Shown: positions 21,046 through 29,258 of the stretch, in pieces
Layout of the letters: each line of letters opens with the position of its first letter
Numbering within the stretch: position 1 is the first letter of the stretch
Assembly (NCBI RefSeq): GCF_009765975.1
Contig: NZ_LMUJ01000079.1
Coordinates: 109,930-145,886, forward strand
Length of the DNA stretch: 35,957 nucleotides
Direction of reading: 5' to 3'
Source: Acidisphaera sp. S103
GTDB lineage: Bacteria; Pseudomonadota; Alphaproteobacteria; Acetobacterales; Acetobacteraceae
Notes under the pieces: generated by a model
What the model was told of the DNA's origin: nothing
The model's input: the letters and a program-made list of their open reading frames with translations, nothing else
The model's database searches: none
Program-made: the position numbers and the translations under genes

Positions 21046-21510
21046 ATGAACGCACAGATCGACACCACTGACCCGCGTCGGCGAGAGACAAGGACCGGCG
21101 TCCTCAAGCGGGCGAAGATAGCCTTTGGCCGCGCCGTGATCGACTGTGTCGTCCTCGACGTTTCCTCCAGCGGGGCCCGTGTTCGCACCGATGTCACGGC
21201 CACCATCCCGGATCGGGTGATTTTGCGCTTCGCCGGCGGTGGCGCTTACGTCGCCCACGTCCAGTGGACGCAGGGCACCGAGTTGGGCTTCGCCTTCGAC
21301 GGCCTCGCGCCTTTGGCCGAGGATGCCGCCTCCCTGGCCCTGTCGGCCTTCAATGCGCTGCCCGCGAACGACCTGGACATCCCGATCCGCCTGCTGCGTT
21401 CGGTGCGGTTCTTCGACGACCCCGTGCTGGCGAAAGCCACCGAGGCAGCCGAAGCCGCCTATGCCCATTTCAAGACGACCCTGAAGGAACGCATCCGCTT
21501 CCAGGTCTGA
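21046..21510 (+). CDS. PilZ domain protein (c-di-GMP binding candidate)
   Basis: A 154-residue soluble protein whose first 90 residues are a PilZ domain. The c-di-GMP ligands are conserved: RxxxR at Arg12-Arg16 (within RRRETR) and DxSxxG at Asp38-Gly43 (DVSSSGARV), followed by GFAFDGL-type C-terminal strands. About 60 further residues, probably helical, complete it. The start at 21046 is preferred because the PilZ domain follows directly. An in-frame ATG at 20992 would add 18 residues and cannot be excluded, as neither has a strong ribosome site. The upstream 180 bp is AT-rich near 20945-20985 and shared with the divergent SDR gene. Target process is unknown. Confidence 0.85.
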   Translation: MNAQIDTTDPRRRETRTGVLKRAKIAFGRAVIDCVVLDVSSSGARVRTDVTATIPDRVILRFAGGGAYVAHVQWTQGTELGFAFDGLAPLAEDAASLALSAFNALPANDLDIPIRLLRSVRFFDDPVLAKATEAAEAAYAHFKTTLKERIRFQV

Positions 21511-21662
21511 CAAGTATCCGATCGCAGAGAAACGAGAGTCGCGACGCGACCACGATTCGCCGCGTGAATCGGATACTATCGGCCATGACCGACATATTGC
21601 GCTTCTATGATGCGCGATACTGGACCACCAGCGCGCCCCGGATTTGCTTGCGGCATTTTCGG

Positions 21663-23180
21663 TCAATTCGACGAAGTATCTTCCTCGTTGCTCCGAATAT
21701 AACGTTCAAGCCGCCAATCCCAGTAGGTCCAACCCCGCCAGTCGTCAGGGCGCGTGAGGAAATCGGTCCGAAGTCCATCTCGTGTCTCTCGGACCAGACC
21801 ATTCCGTGGACCCCGTCTCATGTAGATATCGAGTGCCGGAATGGCCTGAGGGCCAAGACTTTCGATGTAATAGACATCGAGAAACGCGCCTTGTCCCGCC
21901 AGTGCTTTACAATGGAGGACGTCATACGTCGCGATGACCGACGGAAAGTTGACGAAGCAGCAAATGTAGAGCGTCGCCGCAACGGTGCAGGCATTGGCGC
22001 GAAGTAACCATGCGTTCGAACGGTTGGACAGCATGCGCACCAACACCAGGACCAACCCGGCACCAACAAGCGCCATCCAGATGAACGCCGCGACACGCAG
22101 CCCGGTCAAGGAATAGGCCGCGACGTACAGATGGAGGCGCAGGATCGATGAGACCACCAGCAGTACGTTCTGCGCGATCCAAAGTCCGACCAGGCGCCGG
22201 ACAAGCCGTGACCCGGCGGTTTCACGCCCCGGCTGCGTTGTCGCGATCACGAAAATCGCGGCCAAAAGCGCAGTCATGATCAAAGGGTAGGCACCGCGAT
22301 GCGCATAGGCGGCATAAGTCAGGCCACTCGGCAGCGTCCCTGGACCCCACAGGTAGACCAGATCAAGCCCGGTCTGCACCGCGAACAGGAGATTGAACAA
22401 TACCAGCGAACGCACGACAGCCCGCTTGCCGAAAAGCAACGCCCAAGCGCCGGATACCGGTATGTTATCCGGCCCCGCAATGGTTTCGGGCCTCGCCGGT
22501 TTGGCGCGCCGAACGACAATGAACGGCCATATCAATGACAAGGCCGTCAGCCAACCGATGATGCGCCCAAGTGGTATCGTTGCGTACGTCAGAATCGGTG
22601 TGAGCGACGACAGCCCATCGTCGATGACCGGGTTGGCGGAAGCAAACAATCCGAGAAACACGCCACCCAATCCCAACGGCACGATCCAGGTCAACAGCGT
22701 GCCGCGGTTCCATGTGACCGGTCCGTTTCGCCGCCAGTCATCGACCGCTCGGTATAAATCGGGTGCCACACGCCACCCGATGTCCCGGATAAGGCGCCCC
22801 GCGCTGTTCAGCCGGGATAACAACGACAAATCGGCATCATGCAACGTGGTGGCGGCACAGGCTGCACCCACAATACCGAACGCCGTGGCCAACAGGCTAG
22901 GCTGGATGACCAGAGGCGCGACGCTGAATGCCAAAATCGCCGCAGCGATCGTCCAGTCGGCGGCACTGGCCCGAACCGGATACGAAATGACGGTTCCGGC
23001 GCCAAGCGAAATCAAAAAGACGGCGGCGGAAACGCCAAACGGGTGGCCGTAGAACAGCCAATCGGACATTGCGACCAGTATAGCCGCGGTCATCAGATTT
23101 CGCGGACAAACCTGCTTTTCCCGCGATTCAGCTTGTGTCCCGAACGGGTTGCCTGCGGCCGTCAAGTCCTGATCGCTCAT
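21663..23180 (-). CDS. DUF4173-type multi-pass membrane protein
   Basis: A protein of about 505 residues with roughly 12 hydrophobic segments. The stretch SGLTYAAYAHRGAYPLIMTALLAA and the following helices match the DUF4153/DUF4173 membrane protein group. The last 60 residues form a soluble tail (GWTYWDWRLERYIRSNEED). The start at 23180 (MSDQDLTAAG) is the best-looking one, though its ribosome site is weak. Frame stays open to 23315 without a convincing alternative. A 21-bp imperfect palindrome at 23367-23387 upstream matches another one before the 24396-23409 gene pair. This suggests control by the winged-helix protein next door. Function unknown. Confidence 0.75.
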   Translation of the reverse strand: MSDQDLTAAGNPFGTQAESREKQVCPRNLMTAAILVAMSDWLFYGHPFGVSAAVFLISLGAGTVISYPVRASAADWTIAAAILAFSVAPLVIQPSLLATAFGIVGAACAATTLHDADLSLLSRLNSAGRLIRDIGWRVAPDLYRAVDDWRRNGPVTWNRGTLLTWIVPLGLGGVFLGLFASANPVIDDGLSSLTPILTYATIPLGRIIGWLTALSLIWPFIVVRRAKPARPETIAGPDNIPVSGAWALLFGKRAVVRSLVLFNLLFAVQTGLDLVYLWGPGTLPSGLTYAAYAHRGAYPLIMTALLAAIFVIATTQPGRETAGSRLVRRLVGLWIAQNVLLVVSSILRLHLYVAAYSLTGLRVAAFIWMALVGAGLVLVLVRMLSNRSNAWLLRANACTVAATLYICCFVNFPSVIATYDVLHCKALAGQGAFLDVYYIESLGPQAIPALDIYMRRGPRNGLVRETRDGLRTDFLTRPDDWRGWTYWDWRLERYIRSNEEDTSSN

Positions 23181-23366
23181 GACAAGCACCGAGGCGCGTT
23201 CGATGCATATGACAGCGGTGCCCGATCCAACCACCATGCGTCCCACAACACGGTTCGGGGTATGGCAACGTCCACTCCGCAACGGACGCTCCATGCGGTT
23301 CTGACCAACATGCATGGGGATCGGTCGGCCGCAGGCGGATTATCGCAACTGACTTTGCTATCCCAT

Positions 23367-23387
23367 ATAGTTTGCATTACAAAGTAT
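23367..23387. promoter_or_regulatory. 21-bp imperfect palindrome, putative operator site 1
   Basis: Arms ATAGTTTG and CAAAGTAT flank a CATTA centre; 8 of 10 base pairs match. It lies between the end of the winged-helix regulator gene and the start of the DUF4173 gene, about 185 bp before the latter. It matches site 2 (24411-24431) at 15 of 21 positions. Confidence 0.55.
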
Positions 23388-23408
23388 CCTCGCAAAAAAA
23401 GCGCAGAC

Positions 23409-23798
23409 TCAGGTTGGTACGAAATCGCCCCAATCCGCCGCCCCACGTTCGTGTTGGGCAGCCGCCGCGGCGTCCCGTACGACCTGCTCAAGGACCGCCA
23501 GATAGCGGAGATAGCGTTTCCGCCCCGTCGCCGTCAGCCTGCATGCGGTGTGTGGCCTGTTATCGACGAAACTTTTCACGATCAGCACCAGCCCGGCTTC
23601 TTCCAGTATTTGCAGGTGCCGGCTCAGGTTTCCATCGGTCAGTCCGCAAAGCCGCTTCAGGTCGCCGAATGCGACACCTTTCGGATTCGACACCAGCGAC
23701 GTCAAAATACTGAGCCGTGCCTTCTCATGAATGATACGGTCCAGGCCATCATAGGCAAACCGCCCAGCGGTCTTGTCAGACGACGTCGTCTTCGCCAT
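23409..23798 (-). CDS. Winged-helix transcriptional regulator (HTH_34/MarR-like)
   Basis: A 129-residue DNA-binding protein. Residues 20-50 form the first helices (ARLSILTSLVSNP, FGDLKRLCGL). The recognition helix is DGNLSRHLQILEEAGLV (about 55-71), and the wing spans about 74-92 (IVKSFVDNRPHTACRLTATGR). This is the compact winged-helix type usually partnered with a small membrane protein gene. Its start overlaps the 3' end of that partner (23776-24396) by 23 bp, and GGGAGGATGG precedes the ATG at 23798. Likely autoregulatory through the palindromes at 24411-24431 and 23367-23387 (inference). Confidence 0.85.
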   Translation of the reverse strand: MAKTTSSDKTAGRFAYDGLDRIIHEKARLSILTSLVSNPKGVAFGDLKRLCGLTDGNLSRHLQILEEAGLVLIVKSFVDNRPHTACRLTATGRKRYLRYLAVLEQVVRDAAAAAQHERGAADWGDFVPT

Positions 23799-24396
23799 CC
23801 CATCCTCCCGTTATCGCAATGAGCAGTGCAGCCAGCAACTCACCGATCCCGAACGGCGCACCCATGGCCCAGGGTGACAGCGCGTGCTGGCCGCCCGCGA
23901 AAGCCAGGCAGGCAAGGCCCGTCGCGAGATACCAGAACCCCACCGCATTGAGCGCCGGCGGCAGTGCCCGGCAGGACGCGAAGATGCCCAGGCTGAGCAC
24001 GATCTGCCAAAGCCCCGGCAGCATCCACGCGCTTTCAGGTGCAAACCGCCACAGCACGATGGTTAACAGTGCCCCGGTGCCGATCGAAGGCAGCAATTGC
24101 CCGGCGGCCGCGCCGATCATCTCATCGGCCAGTCCGTGGTGAATCCGGCGCGTTCGGAATACGACCTCGATACCGATCGCGGTTGCCGAGACGGCCGCGG
24201 TTCCCGTCCACAAAGCAAGGTATGCGATAACGTTTTGATCGGGTGAGGGGATAATGCGCGATTGAATCCAGGCAGCAGCGGCCGCCAACAGCCCGGTCAG
24301 TGCGAAGGTCGCCGGCCCATAGCCGCGAAAAACGGTGTCCCGCGCCATCTGGCTGCGCATCGCCCTGATATCGGCCAACGCCTGCCCGAGATCCAT
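23776..24396 (-). CDS. Membrane protein partnered with winged-helix regulator
   Basis: A 206-residue protein. A short cytoplasmic N-terminus (MDLGQALADIRAMRSQMARDT) is followed by about five or six hydrophobic segments and an acidic tail WDGEDDVV. The layout is that of hypothetical membrane proteins encoded just upstream of HTH_34-type regulators in many bacteria, with the gene ends overlapping as here (23 bp). Starts at 24402 or 24408 are also possible; 24396 is chosen for the MDLGQALADI N-terminus. The palindrome at 24411-24431 lies only 15 bp before this start, where a bound repressor would block initiation. No enzymatic motif is seen. Confidence 0.72.
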   Translation of the reverse strand: MDLGQALADIRAMRSQMARDTVFRGYGPATFALTGLLAAAAAWIQSRIIPSPDQNVIAYLALWTGTAAVSATAIGIEVVFRTRRIHHGLADEMIGAAAGQLLPSIGTGALLTIVLWRFAPESAWMLPGLWQIVLSLGIFASCRALPPALNAVGFWYLATGLACLAFAGGQHALSPWAMGAPFGIGELLAALLIAITGGWDGEDDVV

Positions 24397-24410
24397 CGCC
24401 ATCCTCATCC

Positions 24411-24431
24411 AGACTCTACAATGCAAAGTAT
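24411..24431. promoter_or_regulatory. 21-bp imperfect palindrome, putative operator site 2
   Basis: Right arm GCAAAGTAT and a degenerate left arm; 7 of 10 base pairs match. The right half is identical to operator site 1 over eight bases (CAAAGTAT). It lies in the 130-bp divergent region between the membrane-protein gene (minus strand, start 24396) and the amine oxidase gene (plus strand, start 24527). Confidence 0.5.
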
Positions 24432-24526
24432 GCGGGATCGCAGAGCCATGCAAGCCAAACTTCCCGCCATGGCATCGTTGGCCACGGCCTTACGCCGCCT
24501 TCCCGGAGGTGATTAAAGTCCATGCC

Positions 24527-26086
24527 ATGACCCTGTCCCGTCGCTCACTCCTTCACCTGGTTGGCAACGCCGGCGGCGTGGCGGCCGCCTATCACACCAT
24601 GGCCGCGATGGGCCTGCTGGCGGTCCCATCTGCCTATGCCGGCCCATCCGCACTGCCACCCGGCCGAGGCCGCCGCGTGGTCATCATCGGCGCCGGCATC
24701 GCCGGCATGGTGCTCGCCTACGAACTACGCCGCGCCGGCTACCATCCCCTTGTCCTGGAGGCGCGAACCCGCCCCGGCGGCCGCAACTGGTCGCTGCGTG
24801 GCGGCGACACGGTCACCGAGACAGCCACCACCCAGCACGTCGCCTGGGACCGCGACGACCACCTCTACTTCAACCCTGGACCCGCTCGGTTGCCCTATCA
24901 CCACGAGGGCATCCTGTCCTACTGCCGCACCCTGGGCGTCCCGCTGGAGGTCCTGTGCAACGACAACCGAGCCGCCCTGATGCAGGACGACCACGCGTTC
25001 GAAGGCGCACCGCAGCTCAACCGGCGCGTGGTCAACGACGCCCGCGGCTACGTCGCCGAACTGGCGGCCAAGGCTGTGGACAAGGACCTGCTGGCCCAGC
25101 CGGTCACCGCCGAGGACAAGGACCGCCTGCGTTCCTTCCTGCGCGGCTTCGGCGCGCTCGACAAAGATATGGCCTATCACGGTTCGGCACGCGCCGGCTG
25201 GGCGGAACCGCCGGACGCGACCCAGCCGGGAACCGCCAATCAACCGCTGGACCTGCAACGAATCCTGCAGTCGGATTTCTGGCAGGGGCCGATGCAGTTC
25301 GGCGAACTCTCCAACATGGCGGCCACCATGCTTCAGCCGGTGGGCGGCATGGGGCGTATCGGCCAGGCGTTCGGGCGAGCGTTGGCCGGCGTCATCACCT
25401 ACCAGGCGGTGGTGACCCGCCTCCACCGAACCGAAACCGGCGCCCAAATCACCTGGAAACACGCCGGAACCGGAGCCGAACACCACATCGACGCGCCCTG
25501 CGTCGTCGTGACTGTGCCGTTCTCGGCGCTCGGTGGCATCGACACGGACTTTTCTCCGGCGACCCGAACCGCGATGCAGGCTGTGGAGTATATCCCGGCC
25601 GGCAAGGTGGCCTTCCAGGCGTCCCGGCGGTTCTGGGAACTGGACCAGCAGATCTACGGCGGCATTTCCTGGACCAGCCGCGACGCGACGCAAATGTGGT
25701 ATCCGTCGGGCGGCCTGCAGCAGACCAAGGGCATCCTGGTCGGCGCCTATATCTGGTCGGAAGGCGTGGGCAACGCCTTCGCCGCCAAACCCCTGCGGCA
25801 ACGCCTCCACGACACGCTGGACGATGTCGCGCATCTGCATCCCCAGGCACCACAATTCCTCGCCAACGGCATTTCGGTCTCCTGGAAGAACGTTCCCTAC
25901 ACAAGAGGCGGCTGGGCCGAATGGAGCCGCAAGGCCCGAGCGACCCAGTTCCCCATGCTGTTGAAGGGCGACGGGCCATATTTGTTCGCCGGCGAGCACA
26001 TGTCGTTCATCACCGGCTGGCAGGAGGGCGCGGTTCGTTCGGCGCATAAGGTGCTGGCGGATATCGGCGAACGGATGCGGGGATAG
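24527..26086 (+). CDS. Tat-exported flavin amine oxidase (monoamine / L-amino-acid oxidase-like)
   Basis: A 519-residue flavoprotein with a twin-arginine type leader: SRRSLL at residues 4-9, a hydrophobic stretch to about 35, and a likely cut after AYA38. It would fold with FAD in the cytoplasm and act in the periplasm. The dinucleotide fold GAGIAG is at 55-60, followed by EARTRPGGRNWSLRGG, the flavin amine oxidase hallmark. The C-terminal FAD segment is GPYLFAGEHMSFITGWQEGAVRSA. The start at 24527 gives the complete leader; GGAGGTG lies about 16 nt upstream, somewhat far. Oxidative deamination of an amine or amino acid is expected, but the substrate is unknown. The shared 5' region contains operator site 2. 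Confidence 0.87.
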   Translation: MTLSRRSLLHLVGNAGGVAAAYHTMAAMGLLAVPSAYAGPSALPPGRGRRVVIIGAGIAGMVLAYELRRAGYHPLVLEARTRPGGRNWSLRGGDTVTETATTQHVAWDRDDHLYFNPGPARLPYHHEGILSYCRTLGVPLEVLCNDNRAALMQDDHAFEGAPQLNRRVVNDARGYVAELAAKAVDKDLLAQPVTAEDKDRLRSFLRGFGALDKDMAYHGSARAGWAEPPDATQPGTANQPLDLQRILQSDFWQGPMQFGELSNMAATMLQPVGGMGRIGQAFGRALAGVITYQAVVTRLHRTETGAQITWKHAGTGAEHHIDAPCVVVTVPFSALGGIDTDFSPATRTAMQAVEYIPAGKVAFQASRRFWELDQQIYGGISWTSRDATQMWYPSGGLQQTKGILVGAYIWSEGVGNAFAAKPLRQRLHDTLDDVAHLHPQAPQFLANGISVSWKNVPYTRGGWAEWSRKARATQFPMLLKGDGPYLFAGEHMSFITGWQEGAVRSAHKVLADIGERMRG

Positions 26087-26300
26087 GCTACGCAAAAAGA
26101 GTTCTGGCCCTGGAACCTGCCAGCGAGAAGCCGAGCGGCGCATCTGTCGAACGCGTGGCCAGTCGATGTGCCCAGTGGCTTTCTCTTTTCCCCCGTTCCC
26201 CTATGATCCATGACGGACCATAAAACGTACGGATCATGCGGGTAACAGCTCAGACGCCATTGATAAAACGGCGAGACGACAACGATCTGCCAGGGGCTTC

Positions 26301-27062
26301 ATGCTGATGGCGGAAAGGGCGTCGGCTGCGACGGTCCCCTCTCTCCTGACCGTATCCAATTTGCATGTTCGCTATGGCGACCTCGTCGGTGTCGCGGACG
26401 TCTCGCTTTCCGTCCCCGCCGGATCCGTCGTCGCCTTGCTCGGCTCCAACGGTGCCGGGAAGACCACGACGTTGAATGCCATCGCCGGGCTGGTGCCGCC
26501 GGCGGCCGGAACAGTCACCTGGCAGGGGCAGATCATTACCGGGCGGCCGGCTTTCGCGATCGTCGCCTCCGGCCTGGCCCTGTCCCCCGAAGGTTGGCGG
26601 CTGTTCGTGCAGCAGACCGTCGAGCAGAACCTCCGCCTCGGGGCGACCATTTTGGCCGACAAAAAGCGCGTGCCAGCCTTGCTGGATCGGGTGTTCGCTC
26701 TGTTCCCGCGCCTCGCCGAACGCCGCAAGCAGCGGGCGGGCACGTTGTCGGGCGGCGAGCGGCAGATGTTGGCGACCGGCCGGGCCCTGATGAGCGACCC
26801 GAAGCTGCTGATGCTGGACGAACCAAGCCTGGGCTTGGCACCGGCGGTGGTGGAATCGATGTACGAAACCCTGGCGCGGCTGCGGCGCGAGGGCCTGACG
26901 CTGCTGCTGGCCGAACAGGCTGTCGAATTGGCGCTGGAGGTGGCGGACTATGCCTACGTCCTGCAAACCGGCCGCACCGTGCTGGAGGGACCGTCCGCGG
27001 CACTGGCCGACGACAAGGACGTCCAGCGAATCTATCTGGGACTGGAAACCGAGGGGCGCTGA
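26301..27062 (+). CDS. ABC transporter ATPase, LivF type (branched-chain amino acid family)
   Basis: A 253-residue ATP-binding subunit with Walker A GSNGAGKT (48-55), signature LSGGE (149-153) and Walker B LLMLDEP (169-175). The segment LALSPEGWRLFVQQTVEQNL (about 93-111) is the LivF version of the Q-loop region and separates it from LivG. It would energise uptake of branched-chain or other hydrophobic amino acids, amides or urea with permeases of the LivHM type. None of these partners (LivG, H, M or a binding protein) lies in the window, so it is an orphan here. The start could be 26301 or 26307. It ends about 120 bp before the tRNA-Arg gene. Confidence 0.88.
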   Translation: MLMAERASAATVPSLLTVSNLHVRYGDLVGVADVSLSVPAGSVVALLGSNGAGKTTTLNAIAGLVPPAAGTVTWQGQIITGRPAFAIVASGLALSPEGWRLFVQQTVEQNLRLGATILADKKRVPALLDRVFALFPRLAERRKQRAGTLSGGERQMLATGRALMSDPKLLMLDEPSLGLAPAVVESMYETLARLRREGLTLLLAEQAVELALEVADYAYVLQTGRTVLEGPSAALADDKDVQRIYLGLETEGR

Positions 27063-27094
27063 CGGCGTCTCTCCTGGTTCGCCTTGGGTTCGCC

Positions 27095-27124
27095 TTGGAC
27101 ATCGGCGCAAGGGCTGGCTATAAT
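27095..27124 (+). promoter_or_regulatory. Promoter of the tRNA-Arg gene
   Basis: TTGGAC (27095-27100) and TATAAT (27119-27124) are 18 bp apart, with the tRNA 5' end 56 bp downstream. The -10 is a perfect consensus, fitting a strongly expressed stable RNA. A direct repeat GTTCGCCTTGG overlaps the -35. Confidence 0.75.
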
Positions 27125-27179
27125 ATGGGCCGCTGAACAGAGACCGAGCCTGACGGCTATCAGGCGATGGTATTGGTAT

Positions 27180-27256
27180 GTCCCCGTAGCTCAGCCGGAT
27201 AGAGCACCAGATTCCTAATCTGGGGGCCGTGCGTTCGAATCGCGCCGGGGACGCCA
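27180..27256 (+). tRNA. tRNA-Arg (anticodon CCT)
   Basis: A complete 77-nt cloverleaf. The acceptor stem is GTCCCCG/CGGGGAC, D arm GCTC/GAGC, and anticodon stem CCAGA/TCTGG around loop TTCCTAA (anticodon CCT, reading AGG). The T arm is GTGCG/CGCGC with TTCGAAT. Discriminator G and an encoded CCA end at 27256. Everything downstream to about 34.6 kb looks like accessory DNA. tRNA-Arg(CCT) genes are common integration sites, so the 3' end may be an attachment site. Confidence 0.97.
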
Positions 27257-28037
27257 CTCGAAGTTATTGATATTCCCTACGAAATTGACCAATATAGTCA
27301 TGGAGGCCTTCGGGCTTGTTTTCGCCTGACAGGACATTGACAGGACAGCAGGGTGGAAAGCCTACTCGAACGCTTGGGCTGCCAATTGGCGATTGCTCTC
27401 GCGACTGCCAGGCCTGGGTGGCCATTCCGCTGCAATAGAGGAACCTTCCGTTGCCCTTCGGCGGACTGACGTCAGCCAGCAACGAAGACGCACAGGTGCC
27501 GCCGAATACGATCCCACCTGCCGAGAGTTCGGCACTGCCCGTAGAGCTGGGCTACTGGCCGGACCCGCTGGGTTCACAGCGGGTGATGGCGTCCACGACG
27601 TTGCCCCCGATGAATGTCTGGCCCACGAGGTGCCGCCGCAGGTCTAAGGCAGCAGTTTCGCATGCCTCGTGCGTCGCCATCGGCAGCGCGCTCGATGTCA
27701 TGGGTTGATCGCCGTTGCTGCCAATGTGACCGATTAGGACCACGAACAGGATTCAGCCTGACATGCACTTCCTCTTGGCTTCACCTCGTGAGGTGCAGTT
27801 TAGCGGACGCGATACGCTTTTGGATGACGGGGCCGACACCCGTGATTTTTTGTTCCGTTCGCCCTCGTTTTTTTCTTGCGCGCCTCAGCACGGAGGCACA
27901 GCGTTGAAGTGGGCGATGTCTGCTCGCTGGTGACACGTTATCACCGGTGAGCCGAAACCGTGGCCCGTTTGCCCCGCTGCGCAGGGTGGTTATGTCCCCT
28001 TTCCGGGACGCGCTCTTTCATCCATTCGAGGCCCGCA
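27257..28037. other. 781 bp without a recognisable gene; possible decayed minus-strand ORF
   Basis: No gene could be assigned between the tRNA and the HTH gene at 28038. On the minus strand one frame is open from 27743 to 27264 except for a single TAG at 27552-27554. This gives two blocks of 63 and roughly 90 residues (…GGNVVDAITRCEPSGSGQ, then GGIVFGGTCASSLLADV…). It may be a decayed gene, but I recognise no family. A perfect 14-nt palindrome with CACCTC/GAGGTG arms lies at 27782-27795. A GGTGA/TCACC hairpin lies at 27929-27945. No integrase motif was found. Confidence 0.4.
27304..27322 (+). terminator. Possible terminator after tRNA-Arg
   Basis: A five-pair stem AGGCC/GGCTT closed by a TTCG loop is followed by GTTTT, 48 nt after the tRNA. 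Short and with one wobble pair, so only suggestive. Confidence 0.35.
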
Positions 28038-28361
28038 ATGCGCCTACAAACTTACGCCGAAGTCTCCGCCGCCGCGCCCACCGCCGTGTTGGGGGTTGCT
28101 GTTTCTGGCGTCATTCTCACTGACGACGTTCGTCAACAAATTCAGACCCTTCCACCTCGCATCACCCGACGGCGCGGGGCCGAGGAAATAGGGAGGATTC
28201 TCGGAATGCCGATTTCGCACCGCACGCTTGAGGCTTGGCGTTTGCCCGTCCAGCACGTCTGCGGAAAAGCCCTCGTCCCAACGATGGCGCTGTTCGAAGC
28301 TGCCGCGGTAAAGCTCGCCGAGGCACCCGTCCTGATGTCCGGCCGACGCCATAAGGGTTAG
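28038..28361 (+). CDS. Small helix-turn-helix-like protein
   Basis: A 107-residue protein. The C-terminal half reads RRRGAEEIGRILGMPISHRTLEAW followed by basic and hydrophobic residues. This is a helix-turn-helix of the small excisionase/AlpA-like sort in which the second helix ends in a Trp (RTLEAW). The first 45 residues are not recognisable. The ATG at 28038 follows a GAGGCCCGCA stretch. Similar short proteins are frequent in mobile islands of Acetobacteraceae-like genomes (recognition from memory, unverified). It is the first credible gene after tRNA-Arg. DNA binding is inference. Confidence 0.6.
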   Translation: MRLQTYAEVSAAAPTAVLGVAVSGVILTDDVRQQIQTLPPRITRRRGAEEIGRILGMPISHRTLEAWRLPVQHVCGKALVPTMALFEAAAVKLAEAPVLMSGRRHKG

Positions 28362-28459
28362 CCTATTCCCACCACACGGGTTGCCGGCGGAGGTGTCGGC
28401 ATTGGCGAGGCACACGGGCCTGCATTCAAGGCGTCTCGAATGCTGCACGTAGGCGCCGA

Positions 28460-28636
28460 TTACGCTGGAAACCACGCCTCCACCACGTCCGGCGGGTCTG
28501 ACGGCTGACGATCGGAGCGCTCCAGGCCATGCGGCAAACGGGCGTGGACCTCGGCCAGGGTATGCCCGACCAGAATGTAGGGCGTCGGGGTGTCGGTCAC
28601 CAACCGCGCCACGAAGGCGCCGGGATACTCTGGTAG
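28460..28636 (-). CDS. Small hypothetical protein, start uncertain
   Basis: A minus-strand frame encodes about 58 residues, beginning near LPEYPGAFVARLVTD and ending SDRQPSDPPDVVEAWFPA before TAA. The composition is protein-like and resembles small hypothetical proteins of Acetobacteraceae with the ending VVE.WF. No ATG is in frame in the first part; a TTG (28601-28603) or GTG (28598-28600) could serve, or the start may have been lost. It follows the 28706-28921 gene on the same strand. It may be a decayed copy. Confidence 0.4.
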   Translation of the reverse strand, partial: LPEYPGAFVARLVTDTPTPYILVGHTLAEVHARLPHGLERSDRQPSDPPDVVEAWFPA

Positions 28637-28705
28637 ATTCCCGCATGACGATTCAGGCGAAGAGCGGGTGGCTTCGCGCCGCGTTGCTCTGGAGGGAGCG
28701 AGCCA

Positions 28706-28921
28706 TCACCGCGTCAATGATCTGCTACTGCATTTCCGAGACTTCGAAGGAGGGGGAGGCAACGGCTGCCACCCGGCGATGGTCCGGGCATGTTCCCGCG
28801 CCTTCACGTTGTCAGTGATGCCTGGGAAGCGTCGGCGCACCTCGATCGCGGCCGACAGGCCCCCCTCTTGCTCGAAGACCGTGCGGATCGCGGCGGCATC
28901 GGCTTCGGTGACAACGAACAT
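28706..28921 (-). CDS. Small hypothetical protein (MFVVTEADAAAIR type)
   Basis: A 71-residue protein. The first 52 residues (MFVVTEADAAAIRTVFEQEG, then RRRFPGITD and HARTIAGWQPLP) look like a conserved small family that I associate with islands in Acetobacteraceae. The last 18 residues are Pro/Ser/Arg-rich and variable. Two helices and a Trp-containing turn are likely, but no function is known. There is no strong ribosome site. It sits upstream of the 58-residue frame at 28460-28636 in the same orientation. Confidence 0.55.
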   Translation of the reverse strand: MFVVTEADAAAIRTVFEQEGGLSAAIEVRRRFPGITDNVKAREHARTIAGWQPLPPPPSKSRKCSSRSLTR

Positions 28922-29258
28922 GTCGGAAATTTAGGACGTTCTGACGACGGCTTCCAGGCTCGATCGCGACAGGCCCCGGCAGAGAACCCGAAACCCTGCC
29001 GGGGGCCGTTCGGTCATCTCGGGTGCCTCACCGGGATGGAGATACCGGTAGCGTCCGATAAGACGGCAACCCGGAATGTGGTGTCAGTGCCGATCCGAAT
29101 CAACAATGTGTCCAAGCTGTAATGCATGGTTTATTGGTGATTTCGTCTCCCAGTGCATAGCTCCAATGCCGCATCGCAGCATTATCATCCGGCCACGAAG
29201 GCCCAATTACCGTCCATCAAAGCCGGACATTTTGCCCGACCGCAGATGGAGAATTCCG
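28922..29258. other. 337 bp without a recognisable gene
   Basis: I see no coding or structured element here apart from the presumed promoter and ribosome site (GATGGAGA) of the small exported peptide that starts at 29259. The AT content rises around 29090-29200. Confidence 0.4.

Noticed and set aside
20863..21666. N-terminal extension of the SDR gene to 21666
   Set aside because: The extension would run antisense through the PilZ gene. The true start at 20862 has AGGAAGGAG and the family N-terminus.
27257..27950. Integrase next to tRNA-Arg
   Set aside because: Looked for tyrosine-recombinase marks (R…HxxR…Y) in all frames near the tRNA and found none.
28044..28646. 200-codon minus-strand frame across 28044-28646
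   Set aside because: It is antisense to the HTH gene and has Arg-rich shadow composition. The neighbouring frame ending VVEAWFPA is more protein-like in part of this interval.
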